Shown here: positions 42,614 to 54,647 of the stretch, one piece after another
Numbering within the stretch: position 1 is the first letter of the stretch
Layout: each line of letters starts with the position of its first letter
NCBI GenBank assembly: GCA_025531455.1
Contig: JAMYHL010000017.1
Location: forward strand, 434,001-498,000
Direction: 5' to 3'
Origin: Apiotrichum sp. Y4204
Taxonomy: Eukaryota > Basidiomycota > Tremellomycetes > Trichosporonales > Trichosporonaceae
Length of the DNA: 64,000 bases
Translations under genes and position numbers: made by a program
Notes under the pieces: generated by a model
Databases searched by the model: none
Told to the model about the DNA's origin: nothing
Seen by the model: only the letters and a program-made list of their open reading frames with translations

Positions 42614-43114
42614 GGTGAGGGTGGGTGGATGCCAGAGTGGGTGATGAGTGATAGAGCGATGGAGAGAGAGAGAGCGATGATGATGTTGGAGCCAAACGAC
42701 GACGACCCTACATGATCCCGGCGTCACTCTCCAGACAGACGTCACTACTGCCAAAAAACCAACATTTTGCAGCACAAGTGCGCAGTGGGCCGATGACTGT
42801 TCCAGCCAGTGTCATCATCACACACATTCCAGAGACCAGACAGCCACCACCACCCGCAGAGCCAGAACGTGCATAACAAAAAGACACTGTGGCTGCTGTA
42901 GAAGTGCATGCATGTTTGTAGATCCAGAGATGCATGCGTGCATGCTTGCTTACATGCATGTCTCTAACCTTTGCTGGCGGATAAACGTGCTACAAGCGTG
43001 AGGGACACGACACTTGACTCTGGGTGGAGGCAGGGCGCGACTCGAATTTCCTCCACTTCCTCCTCCATGTCAGTGGTTCAGTGGCCAATTCTGCCATCAC
43101 CCACATCAACAAGC
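42614..43114. promoter_or_regulatory. 501-bp bidirectional promoter region, ALE1 and KAE1
   Basis: The start codons of the two divergent genes are only 501 bp apart. The region holds a GA-rich repeat (42660-42685) near ALE1 and a TGCATGC cluster (42904-42960). No TATA box seen. KAE1 also has in-frame upstream ATGs here (for example 43067). Confidence 0.65.
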
Positions 43115-44538
43115 ATGACTGTCAAAAGCAGCAAAAAGGTCTCGCCGCTCATGAAGCCCAGTACGTCCTCCATACTGGCACATCTAACCGTAGCGCGGCG
43201 TCTTCTTTGCCTCGGGATCGAGGGGAGCGCGAACAAGCTCGGCGCGGGCGTGATCGCCCATGAGCCGACCTCGAACGCGACGCAAGTCTCGGTCCTCTCA
43301 AACGTCCGGCACACGTATATCACCCCGCCTGGAGAAGGATTCCTCCCCTCCGACACGGCGCGGCACCACCGCGAGTGGGTCGTGCGCATCATCCGCGAGG
43401 CGATCCGCCATGCTGGGGTGCGCTTGAGTGACATTGATGTTATCGCGTTCACAAAAGGTGAGTAAGATGTGTTGTGGGAGGTGTGGCTCTCAAGTATGTG
43501 GCTGTGACCGTATAGATCCCTTGAAGACATGGATGCTGCTCCCTGTTTCCCATCCGGTATCCCAGCTACCACCGCCCACACGCATCACCATCCCCCATCT
43601 GCTTCCCACTAACCCCAGGCCCCGGCATGGGTACCCCTCTGCAGGTCGGCGCGCTGGTGGCCCGCACGCTCTCACAACTTCACAACATCCCTCTGATCGG
43701 CGTAAACCACTGCGTGGGCCACATCGAGATGGGGCGGCACATTACACACTCGACGAACCCAATCGTGCTGTACGTCTCGGGGGGCAACACGCAGGTCATT
43801 GCCTACTCGCAGCAGCGCTACCGGATCTTCGGGGAGACGCTGGATATCGCGATTGGAAACTGCCTTGACCGGTTTGCGCGCACGGTCAAGCTCCCGAACG
43901 ACCCCTTTCCGGGATATAACATTGAGCAGGCCGCGAAGAAGTGGGTGTATAGCTCTAGTTTGTTCTAACTCGCAGGGGGAAGCGTCTCGTGCCGCTGCCG
44001 TACGGCACAAAGGGCATGGACGTGACGCTCGCCGGAATCCTCACGGCAGTTGAGGCATACACGCAGGACAAGCGGTACCGGGACTGGGACGCGCAGGGGG
44101 ACATCAAAGAGGGTGACGACGTGATTACGCCGCAGGACCTGTGTTTTTCGCTGCAGGAGACGACGTTTGCGATGCTCGTCGAGATCACCGAGCGCGCAAT
44201 GGCTCACGTTGGGTCTGCAGACGTCCTCATCGTCGGCGGCGTAGGGTGCAATCTCCGCCTGCAGGAGATGATGGGCATTATGGCGGCGGAGCGCGGCGGG
44301 CGCGTGTACGGTATTGAGAACTGTGAGTTGCAGAACAAACAGAAGGGTGGAGCTGATACTTGCAGTGTACTGCATTGATAACGGAGTCATGATTGCCCAG
44401 GCGGGCATGCTCGCGTACCGAATGGGCCAGAGCACGCCGCTCGCCAAGACGAGCGTTACCCAGCGGTGAGCTGATAGTCCGGAGTTAGCTGACGACAGAT
44501 TCCGCACCGACGCCGTGTCCGTGACCTGGCGCGCATGA
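43115..44538 (+). CDS. KAE1: Kae1/OSGEP, KEOPS subunit for tRNA t6A synthesis
   Basis: Six exons: 43115-43160, 43194-43457, 43619-43940, 43976-44322, 44366-44465, 44499-44538; introns 33, 161, 35, 43 and 33 nt; 372 aa. The fold is the ASKHA/TsaD type: [29 protein letters not shown], the metal-binding HCVGH (His 134 and 138), [42 protein letters not shown] and the third metal-ligand region [13 protein letters not shown]. The C-terminus [13 protein letters not shown] is typical. In the KEOPS complex Kae1 transfers the threonylcarbamoyl group to A37 of tRNAs reading ANN codons. Intron 1 (33 nt) has no in-frame stop, so retention would add 11 residues before the core. No mitochondrial presequence, so it is the cytosolic/nuclear type rather than Qri7. 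Confidence 0.95.
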
Positions 44539-45201
44539 GAGGGCGAAGCAATTTGAAGCAATTGTACTGCATACTGCATGGGACATGTACACATATTTTG
44601 GGTGGGGTGCTGACACTAGACTAATACATCTGCTGATGACTGGCGTTGCCGGTGAGCTAATGTTTTGCAGACTCACACCCAACGCTCGCCGTAGTGACTC
44701 TCAGGTCCCTCTGGCTGCGCTCTACCGATCTCCTACAGTTACACCAAAGTCTTTACGCGGTGTCCTGACCGTCCCCCTCGCAGTTATGAGCACAGCAGAG
44801 CGACATTTGGAGCTGTTCCGCCTATTGTAACTGACTGGTACATGCATGAGGAAGCTTCCTCGCCGCACAACGATCTCAATCGCGTAAAGACCAGTTGGTC
44901 AGCGTCAGATCTTCGCTTTCCGGGTCACCGGTCTTCGCACTGATCTCAAACGACGCGCCCTAGACATCCAGAACCGTGGACCGACGAACGCAGTGGCACA
45001 TATAATCGCATAAGTTTACCTACAAAACGCCGGTATGTACAACATCAAGATTGCTAAATCGGAAACTGCTATCAACTATCAACTGTCAACATCGTGTCAT
45101 CTGCAATGACATGAGCGTGGATCGTCAAACCTCGTTACCCGACCAAAAATGTTCTGCTTATCGTATCTCTTCTCTTTTCAAACTAATCTCACTCGATCTT
45201 T
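44539..45201. other. Intergenic region between convergent genes
   Basis: About 660 bp between the 3' ends of KAE1 and the 1101-aa gene, A+T-richer than the flanks. No supportable gene or structure seen. Confidence 0.65.
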
Positions 45202-48200
45202 CTAGATGCGGTTCTCCCACATGTGGCCCTTGACGGCGCTGCGCAGGCCCTTGAAGGCCGCCGGACGTGGGCTCGGCGTGTCCGGCTCAAAGAAGCTCTC
45301 GTCGGCACTGATGCCTGCCAAGCCGCTGGTGCTGCCCTTCCGCGTGCGAGGGTGTGATGGGTGCGGAACCGGCTGGGGGCGGAGATGGAGGTTGACGGGA
45401 ATGTGGGTGGGGGGGAAGGGAAAGCGCTCGTACCGCTCCAGCCTCTCCACGCGGTCGAGGCCGTCAAAGCGCTCACTCCCGCTTCCGCTGCCGACGCTTC
45501 CCATGCTCCCCATGCTCCCCATGCTGCCGACACTACCCATGCTCGTCGACACCTTGTGGGTTACGGATCCCTGGCTCTGGCTGTGGCCGTGCACGGGGCG
45601 AGGGGGCTGGGCGGAGCGAACGGGGGCGGAATGCGGGGTGCGCACGGGACTGCCACCAGCAATCGGCGTCGTCTGCGCAAGCGAGCTTGTGCGCGGGGGG
45701 CCGGGGATGAGCATGTCGGGAGAACCACGGACCGGATTGTTTACCCGCGGCGAGGAGCGCGGCGATGGTGGGGATTGCGACCGGTGGCCGCTGCTGGGAC
45801 CCGCGCTGGTGTGGTTGCTGGATCCACCGCTTGGGGGATTGTACGTGATGGGCGAGAGGGACGGGGCGTGGAATGACTTGCCCTGCTGTTGCTTGTATAT
45901 CTTGTGGTCTGACGGAGGAGGCGAGTGCAGCCCGACTCGCGAGTTGGGAGTGAGGTTCGGGATGCCGTCGAGGGACGACTTCGCCTTGTGGCCAAGGGGC
46001 GAGGTCGAGAGGCCGCCATCAACGGATGAAACATAACTGTTCAGGTTTGTGTTGTTGGCGTACACTTTCGGGGACGTCTGATGGCGCGGCGCCTCAAAAG
46101 ATGACTTCTTGCTCAGGACGCTTGAGGGGTACGTCGACTCTTTGCCCACGCTGAGCGGGAAGGACTGCGTCGACGAGAAGGACCCCTTGTGCGCGTGCCG
46201 GCGTTCGAGCGCGAATGCGAATGGACCCGATATGGAGTGGGACTGCGGCTGGGAATGAGGCAGCGGCAATGGTTTTGAGGTCGGTGTTCCACTCCGCGAG
46301 TGTGTCGAGTCGGCGGCGCGCTGCGCATGTCCCGTGAGTGGCGCAAAGCTCTCTGGGTCGTTCCAGAACACGTTGGACGAGTCGGCAGTCTGCACGCGCC
46401 AGAGTCCCTGCTGCTTGTCGTCCACGACCACGGAGGCACGGTGACGGCCCAAGATGCCTCTGCGCGGGCCCGTCTCGCCAGTTTCATGCTCCTGCGAAGA
46501 CTGCCCCTGCGTCTGCGACTGTGCCTGACGCTTCCGCACAAGGTCCGTCATTTTTGAGAACGGGCTGGTCTTCTTCGGCGCTCCACTAGAGAGGCCAGCG
46601 ATGCCAAGCAGCGCGGCCGCCTTGGCCGGGATATGCTCGCGGGGCGTGGGCGTAACGGGTGAAAGCGGACGGTCCTGTGCGCGGTCGACCGCGGCGCCGC
46701 GCTCGTCGGGCGGGGTGCCGAGGCGATAGGACGCCTGTGGCTGCGGCGCCGGGCGGGGCTGGGTGAACGGCGCTGCGGGGTTGAAGTTCGTCTCAGTGAG
46801 AGGCAGCGCACCAATGTCCTCAAACGCCTGCACGACGGGTGAGCTTGCGGAGATGGAGATGCCACCGAAATGGTAAGATATCGCCGATATGGGCCTGCCC
46901 GGGGTGAGGGTTCCCGGGATCATGTGTCTGCTGTGGGAAAACTCGCGCGGGGACGGCGACGGCTGCATCGAGGCTGGGCGGCGGGCGCTCCCCCGGCTCA
47001 TGTGGCTCGAGGTCGAGTGGCGGCCGCTCGAGGTGCTCGCGGACGACGGGAAGATGAGGTGGGCGAGCGCGGCCGAGTTGGCGGCCGCACTTGACGGCGA
47101 CGGCGTGGTCCCCGCGCTCCAGGTGCTCGACGACGTGAGGGGTGGGCGGGAACTGCGGGGTCCATTTATCCCCACGCTGGTGCCGCCGGTCGAGGGCGTC
47201 CCGGGGCTGCTCCGGCGCCCAAATGCTGGTACGGGGGAGGGGACAGGGGGAAGGGGACCAAGCGCGATAGGCGGGACTGGGAGGTTGAGCGGCGGGACGA
47301 TAATGGCCGGAGCGGGGCTGCCCTGCGCGATAAAGACACTGAGCCCCTGCGGTCCCTGCGGCTGGATGCCGTGTGCCTGCTGGCCCTGGTGCGAGGTCCA
47401 GTCTCGGGTGCGAGTTGCCGCATTTTCCGAATCTTTCGGAGCACTTTCTGAAGTTTTCTGCTGACGGTGGGGATTCTTGCGTCGGCGCTCGTGAATGTTC
47501 GAGGCCGAGGGGACTTTGGTGAACAGGCGGTGTGGGGGGTCCGGAAGCGATGGCGCTGGCGGAGTCTCGGGTGTGCGCAGCAGTGGAGGAGACGGCGACT
47601 GGTTGCGCTCGCCGTCACGGGTGGAAGAGGTCTTGGGTGGGGACCCAGCAGGCGAGAAGTACTGGTTGCCATTGTCGTCATGGACATGCTCGTCGAGCAG
47701 ATCATAGTAGCCTGCAGTGTCAGATTCATGTCTGTGAATTGTCCCCATTGTTGCCGGTTGTGTGTTGTTTTGTGTGCATCTAGTGCGGAATGCGGATGTG
47801 TGTGTTCCAAATGTTTTACTTGCCTTTGTTCCTCTCTTCGGGGCTGTGCTTGCGAATGTTGAGGGGCGGCGTGACGTCCGGCGTGCTGAGGGCGCTGAGC
47901 GCACTGAGCGGGCTCTCGGGTATACTGGGCATCGGCCTGGGGGGCATGGGGGTTGGACATTCGTCGGTGGTGCCGTGCTCGGCTTGGACTCCAAAGTGCA
48001 TGTCGGAGCCCATGCTCTCGCCCTGCGCCTGCGCGCGGGCATGCGCACCACTAATAGTGATGAGGTCCATGAACTCGTTGTGGAGGTGCTCAAACGCCTC
48101 GTCCGCTGCCCGGTCGTACGGGTCGCCAACGGGTGATGTGCTGCGCTCGATCATGGCCTCAATGTCGAATGAGCTGTTGCTGAACAGACTGTCGCGCGGC

Positions 48201-48595
48201 ACCTCGCGGCGCTTGAGGTATAGACTCTGCGGGGGCGACTTTGGCATGCTGCGCAGGGGCGCGGGAGGGGGTACGGGAGGTGGGGTCGGGGTGGGGGTGG
48301 GGGCGAGTGTGGGGGCGGGGGCGGACAGGCCGGAGGGAGCGGGACCAGCGGTGGGTTCAGCGCGGGGTACTTGGGGGAGCGCATGGGCCAGCATATTTTG
48401 CGGCTTCGGCGGGGGAGTCGGTGGCCGGGACGTCGGCGCCGGCGCGTGCTCCCGGCCTGACGGGCCTTCTTGATCTAGCTCGAATACGAGGCCGACAGGC
48501 GTACTCGGCACAGTGGGAGATATGTCGCCGCGGATGACCTTTATCTCGTCGCCGTCGACCACGAAGAGCATGGATGGGTGTGTGGCGGCCGGCAT
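45202..48595 (-). CDS. Large disordered Ser/Pro-rich protein, function unknown
   Basis: Two exons, 48595-47820 and 47731-45202, with an 88-nt intron in phase 2; 1101 aa. The N-terminus (MPAATHPSMLFVVDGDEIKVIRGD) is the only clearly ordered-looking part; M9 is an alternative start. Most of the remainder is rich in Ser, Pro, Thr, His and Gln, with Pro-rich runs (APTLAPTPTPTPPPVPPPAP), Ser/Thr-Pro sites suited to proline-directed kinases and a GSMGSMGSMGSVGS repeat. Short conserved-looking islands occur, such as RRGILGRHRASVVVDDKQQGLWRV and the C-terminal AAFKGLRSAVKGHMWENRI. I do not recognise a family. A cytoskeletal or signalling scaffold is possible but not supported. Confidence 0.75.
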
Positions 48596-51078
48596 CGTGC
48601 GGCGCCGAAGGGAGATGGATGTGCTTGTGAAGGAGTGTGCAGTTGGCAGCTGTAGTGCGTGCGGGAGTTGCAGATGGGGGAGATGAGGTGCGGCCTCGTC
48701 GCGAGAGTGGAGATGGGTGAGAGTTGTACGGATGACTCGGAGGCGAAGAATGTTGCGGAAAGAGGGCAAGGTCGGACTTGGAACAGTTGTGCGCGCAATA
48801 TGAGGAAACGGATTCGGGTTCTGGTTAGTAGACGGTTAGAGCCCTGCACAGGCAGAGCGAGCAGTGCGCAAGCTGAAGCTTGAGTGCTGTCTGCAAGTAC
48901 CGTGTCCGCAGGTGTAGCACAAAGAGGGGGTTTGGGGATGGGCGCGAACAGAACGACAAAGAGTAAGAGGCTATTGTTGTGGCTGCCGCACGTGCACACG
49001 AGGCGGCCACTTGCGTCGTGCTGCATGCTCCAATGGATTCATGTCAGTGCCCAGTGCCCCAGTCAGTCGCCACCCCAGTAGGCAGTGTGCTCACAAGCAC
49101 GCGGTATGCAGAATCCCTTTGTACCTGTTGTCTGCAGAGTGCTGTATGTCACAGTCACCCAGCTTTGGTCAGTGGCTCGCCGTGATGCCAGTGGACGCTG
49201 GGGAGCAGGTACAAAGAAGCATTGCAGACATATGCGCTCATGCGCCACTTTGTTCTCGTGTGTGGATGGCCTCGAGCTGGTTGATCGTTGACCAGCAGCC
49301 TGGCATGCTGGTACCCTTCGGGCTCTTCGCCCTCGGCTCTCACCTCGCGCCTCCCCGGTACGCCGACCACACTTTGACCGCTCATGCTTCTCTCGCCCTG
49401 CGCTCGCCCCTGCCGTCCTGCAGTGGGTTGCGATCCAGCTCTCGAGCTAGCTGCTAGCTGTTAGCTGCAGGAGGATGGCCCGTGGCGGTGGCGCATGACC
49501 CTGGAAAAGTTGTGTATCGAGTGTGTCGGCGGCGCCACGGCACTCACCATTCCCAGATGCAGATGAACTAGTGGCCATTGGGTGAGTATGCAGAGTGGCA
49601 TGGGGATGTCGCTGTCGGTGCGACAGTCGATCGTGGCCCGGAGCAGGGCAGATGTCGCTCTCGCCGTGCCACTCAACGTCATCGGACGCCGCAAGTCACT
49701 CCGTTGCATGTTTCCTAGTGCCCTTGACATGCTCACATTTCCATCAATGTGAGCTTGAGAGTCGAGGTGGCCCATCCGCTGCCTGTTACCAGACCCGTTC
49801 CGATCGGATATGGGGGGTGCTGCGTGGCTTTGTTCTGTGGTTCGTGGTTTTGCCTCGCACAGTGGATACGTGGGCGAAGGCGATGCATACAGTTTCGAAA
49901 CTCGAGGACTATACTGTATCCTCCAGTTCTCCAGACCAGTGCACAGTGATTCAAGCAACCGCGCACCCTCAAGTCCTGGTCCAGGCACAGGTCCATGAAT
50001 CATTCAATTACTCGCATGCACAGAGCACTCTTCCATGCAGGCCATCAGGAGACGTCCAAATGGTCAGAGGAAACAGATGAGAGAGGGAGGGAGAGAAGAG
50101 AGAAACCAGAGGCGCCATCAGCGTCAGTGCGATGAAACAGAGGGGGCGCACGGATCGCGGCCGGTAATGGGAAAGTGGGCGGCCGCGAGGTCACAGACAC
50201 GAGAGAAGGGAGAGGGACGGGAACCGGGGGAGTGGACGGGAAACTTGGCTGTGCATATGCGGAGAGGTCTGAGATTAGCGGTCCAGACGGGGCTGGAAGA
50301 TGTCAAAGATGTCGAGCGACGAGTGCCGACTGCCGGCGGCATCGGCGAGTCGGGGTGGTGTCTCCAGGAGACTTGCGGACAAAGAAAAGCGGTGGGCGAG
50401 GAAAGAGCCGAGAACAAGAAAGAAGGGAGGAGAGAGGCGGGGGTCCCTCGCTCCATGTCTCCTTCTGAGCACTGCTCTTTGAGACCAAGGACACAAAGTA
50501 AGGCGATGAAGTCAGTGACAAAAGAACAAACAAGTGAAAACAGCAGTGACCGAGACCAAAACAGACCATTTGCTGTCTCTCACCTTGTGTTGATCGGTAA
50601 CGGATCGCAGATCAACGATCGCAGGGGGGATCATCAGTTCAACACCAACAGATCGGCCAGATCCGGGGATATCCCTATATCCACGGCCCATGGGAAGGAA
50701 GAGTACTCGCGTGGGAGTCGTGCCTTATCCACGGTCATGCACGCTTGCAGCTTCCCCCTGAGCTAATAGAGCTAATACATCTAATCACGCTAATCAAGGC
50801 GGAGATCACAGACTAGGAGGATTCGCGCGAGAGTAGCGTGTTTTTAGTCCCGCTGATCCCCCCCTTGAGTTCCTGGCTGCCACGCTGCGCCTCGTCTCAG
50901 AGAGTGACGCACAATCCGACCACCTCCCTCCCTCCCTTTGGTGCTGATCGACTTCAAGACAGAGTTGCCTCACCTGATTCCCAGGCAAGTCGCGACCAAC
51001 AACACCGAGATCAGACATTTCGCAACAACTCTCTCCTCCCATCATCTCCATTAATCCCTCTCCACTGCACAGCCCGCC
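48596..51078. other. Divergent intergenic region, 2.5 kb
   Basis: No supportable gene; open frames are short and overlap on both strands. It holds the promoters of the 1101-aa gene and USO1. Visible: repeated CTAAT words (50760-50797) and a CT-rich leader (51028-51060) before USO1. Confidence 0.55.
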
Positions 51079-54000
51079 ATGTCCTTCTTTGGCGCGCGCT
51101 TCTCGTCCGCAGTGACCCAGCTGCGCGGCGAGCTGAGCGCCGCGCCTCAGACCGCGAACGACACCATCCTCCGCCTCGTCGACAAGATCAACACCTCAGC
51201 TGCCGTCGATGACCGCCGCACCGCCGTCCTCGGCCTCAAAGGCCTCAGCCGCGACTGGCGTGCCGATGTCGGCCGCGACGCGTTTCCCTCTCTCCTCGCT
51301 GTGCTCAAGCACGACGCGCCGTACGATGTCGATATTGCCAAGGCCGTGCTCGAGACTCTCATGGTCCTCTGCGAGGTGCCGGAGAAGGTGAGCTGCCGTA
51401 CCGGAGAAAGCTGACAGTCAGCCGCAGAAGGATGACGTCGGGCTCAAGAACATTGATACATTTCTCGAGGTGAGATCACTAGTTTGGCAATAGCTCACGG
51501 CAGACGGAAGAGCCCTTCCACTCGGTCGTCGGCCTCATCTCCAACTCGCCGGCCTTCTTCCCGCGCTTCTACTCGCTCCAGTTCCTCTCTCAGATTGTGA
51601 CTGCGCGCGCAGCTCTGGCGCAGAGCTACGTTCTTAGTGCGCCGCCTCCAGGAATTGACGGCGTGCTCGCCGTGCTTGACCCCAAAGCCCCGGCGCCGGG
51701 CGGTGCCAGCGGTATGGGCGGCGGAGCCGGAGAAATGCTCCGCAACGAGGCTCTCCTCCTCCTTCCTGCCCTGCTCGCGGGCAATGCGGACCTGCAGAAG
51801 ATAGTGGCCTTCTCTGGCGCCTTTGAGATGCTCCTGAACATCATCTCCGCCGAGGGAGGCATCGAAGGCGGAATCGTCGTCCAGGACGCGCTCACTGTCA
51901 TGGGCACGCTGCTTCGCTTCAACGTGTCAAACCAGGTGTGTACTGTACTGGCTGAGTTGATCTGTGGAAGCTAACTTTAGAACCTCTTCCGCGAGCTGTC
52001 TCTCATTCCCGGGCTGCCCCCGATCCTGCACTTCTCGACACCGCTCGCAGCAGATGAGCCTGCACCCGACGCGTTCGCGCTGCAGGACTGGCCCGAGCAG
52101 AAGCTCATCAACGCCGGCCTGGTGCTTGGTTTGGTGCGCATGCTCATCGGTGGACCTGGTGGCAACAACCAGTCGGCAATGGCGAACGGCGGCGTGACCC
52201 GCGCGCTGCTCGAGCTCTCCCTGGCGTCCAACGCGCCAAACGGTCTCAAGTGCCAGGCACTGAACACGCTCACGCCCCTGATGCTTTCCAGCACGCCAAA
52301 CCAGTCCCTCCTGTCCACCCTCATGATTTCTCCCCTGGTCCCTGTCGAGGCCGACTATGAACACCCACAAGGCGGTTTCATCCGCCTACCACCGCGGCCC
52401 GCTGCCGTCGCCCTGGTGGCGGCTGTCATCGAGGGTGACCCAAGCGCCGGTGGGCGTGGCCTCCGTGGTCGTGCGGCTGGCGTCAACATGTTCGAGGTGG
52501 GTGATGCGGCGAGACTCACACTAACAGCAGGCATTCGTTACTGGCAATGACGACGCACGGATAGGAATCCTGGGGTCTATGGTCCCGCCGCCTGAGGATA
52601 ACCCCAACTCCGACTACCCCGAAATACCGCAAACTGCGGGTTCGTTGATCGTGTCTGGCCTGCTGGATCTCCCTACATCCAGCCAGCCGTTTGACCCGTA
52701 TCGCCCGCTGTTCTCCTGCCTGCTGCTTGCGCACCTGCTGCGCAATTCCGAGCAGTGCAAGAAGCTCGCGCGCGAAATCACCTTCCCCTCGGGCGATGAG
52801 GATGGTGACGAGGAGCGCGTGTCGCTGCTCCAGCTCATCGTCGGCAACCTAATGATGGCATCGCGTGAGCACACGGACGCTATCAACCGCGCTGCCAAGG
52901 ACGGCATCGACACTGCCGAGGACGAGGACTGGACGCGCGTCATGGTCGGATACCTCGTGCTTCTGAGCACATGGCTCTGGGACAGCCCCAAGAGTGTAAA
53001 AGAGTTCCTCTCTGAGAGCGCAAATCTTCAGGTGGTGAGTGAATATGATGCAGACACGTTCTGACAGCAGCTCATTGGCCCCATAACAATGCCAACAGGC
53101 ATCGACCCGCTCGTCCAGGGCCTGTGCGCGTTCCTCCTCGGTGTGTGCTACGAGTACAACCGTGAGCCTGGAGAAATCACACGCTCGACCCTGCACCCAA
53201 TCCTGCACTCCCGCATCGGCCCAGACCAGTTCGTCTCACGGATGGCACGTCTGCGCGAGGATCCGCGTTTCCGCGCCGTCCAGCCCGACGCATTCGACAC
53301 GGAGGGAGAGGACGCCACCACCACCGTGCACGAGTCGCCAGAAGACGACACGCTCGAGTTGTGGTTTGACTGGGCGTTTGTCGATTTCTGGAAGAACAAC
53401 TACTACACGATCCAGCGCGCAATCGCCGTCGACCCCGATGCTGTGCGCGGCACCCTCCCGGCCGGGGAGGATGGCGAGTCGGGCGAGATCATTGCTTCTC
53501 TGCGGGAAAAGCTCGCAAAGCAGGCCACCGAGGTCCAGTCGCTGCAGGCAAAACTCGAGTCGCTAGCCAGCGACCACGCCAAGGAGCTCGCAGGGCTGCG
53601 CGCGCAGATCACGACTCTGAACGACGAGGCGGCCAGGTCCAAGAGCGCGAGCACGGACGCGGACGCCGCACACGCCAAGGAACTCGAGAGCCTGCGCGCC
53701 GAGCTTGCCGAGGCCCGCGAAGCCGCGTCGGAGAAGGAGAAGGAGGCGACCGCGCATGCCGAGACGCGCAGCGAACTCGAGAAGGCCCGTGCCGACCTTG
53801 AATCGGCGCGCAGCGAGCTTGACCTCGCGAAGCGCGCGACTGCCAGCGCGAAGAAGCGCGTCGAGGAGCTCGAGCGTGGCGGCGGCGGCGGCGGCGGTGG
53901 GAAGGGGAAGAGGGGTAAGGGCGGGGGAGGGGATGATGAGCGGGTGAAGAAGCTCGAGGCGGAGCTTGCTGCCGAGAAGGAGAAGAGCGCGAAGGTCGAG

Positions 54001-54291
54001 CAGCTCGAAAAGGACCTCGCGGCTGAAAAGGAGCGGAGCGCCGCGGTAAGCGAGAAGAACGAGACCAAGGAGAGCGGCGACGCCGAGGCCAAGCTTAAGC
54101 TTGAGCAGCTCGAGACTGAGCTCGCGGCGGAGAAGGAACGGGCGGCGGACGCGGCCAAGGAGCAGGAAGACCTGCTTGTCCTCCTCGAAGAGCTTACACA
54201 GAAACGGCGCGCGGAGAAGAAGCTGATGCGCGAGAAGGGGATAGACGTCAGTGATGACGAGGAGGAAGAGGAGGATGAAGATGATGAGTAG
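51079..54291 (+). CDS. USO1: Uso1/p115 vesicle-tethering protein
   Basis: Six exons: 51079-51387, 51428-51469, 51504-51935, 51981-52496, 52531-53034, 53071-54291; introns 40, 34, 45, 34 and 36 nt; 1007 aa. The armadillo-like head (about 1-700) starts with DTILRLVDKINTSAAVDDRR and RRTAVLGLKGLSRDWRADVG, and continues with the conserved head segments SNSPAFFPRFYSLQFLSQI and DALTVMGTLLRFNVSNQ. The coiled coil (about 745-995) has heptads such as LREKLAKQATEVQSLQAKLE, broken by a Gly/Lys-rich linker (about 870-888). The protein ends in an acidic run (DDEEEEEDEDDE), as in p115/Uso1. It tethers ER-derived COPII vesicles to the cis-Golgi with Ypt1/Rab1. The coiled coil is much shorter than in S. cerevisiae Uso1 and closer to animal p115. 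Confidence 0.93.
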
Positions 54292-54647
54292 GCTTAGATT
54301 ACGATGTAGAATGATATCTCGTTGCGACAGTTTCTATAGTACTTGCGGCCCTTGTGCTGCCGGCCAGTTGTTGCCATTGTGCGTCAGTTCGTCTCTGGTA
54401 AGTTCACTCTTAGATCCCACTTTACTGTCCGGACTCTCCCATGACACTCTGAGCAACCACCCCCCACACCCTGCTAAGCACCACCACTCGCGAGTCAGGT
54501 ACCTATACATGTCGGAAGGAATAAACTAATGGATGCGAGTAAACACAGGAGTCGGGAATGGCCGAAGCACAATACGGGTGAAGTGGAATAAGCAGTGAGA
54601 GAATGCCGGAACCAAAGGGTAAACGCGTGTCGCACAGCGCTCTGCGC
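54292..54647. other. Short intergenic region between convergent genes
   Basis: 356 bp shared by the 3' flanks of USO1 and the acyl-CoA synthetase gene. No structure noted. Confidence 0.65.
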
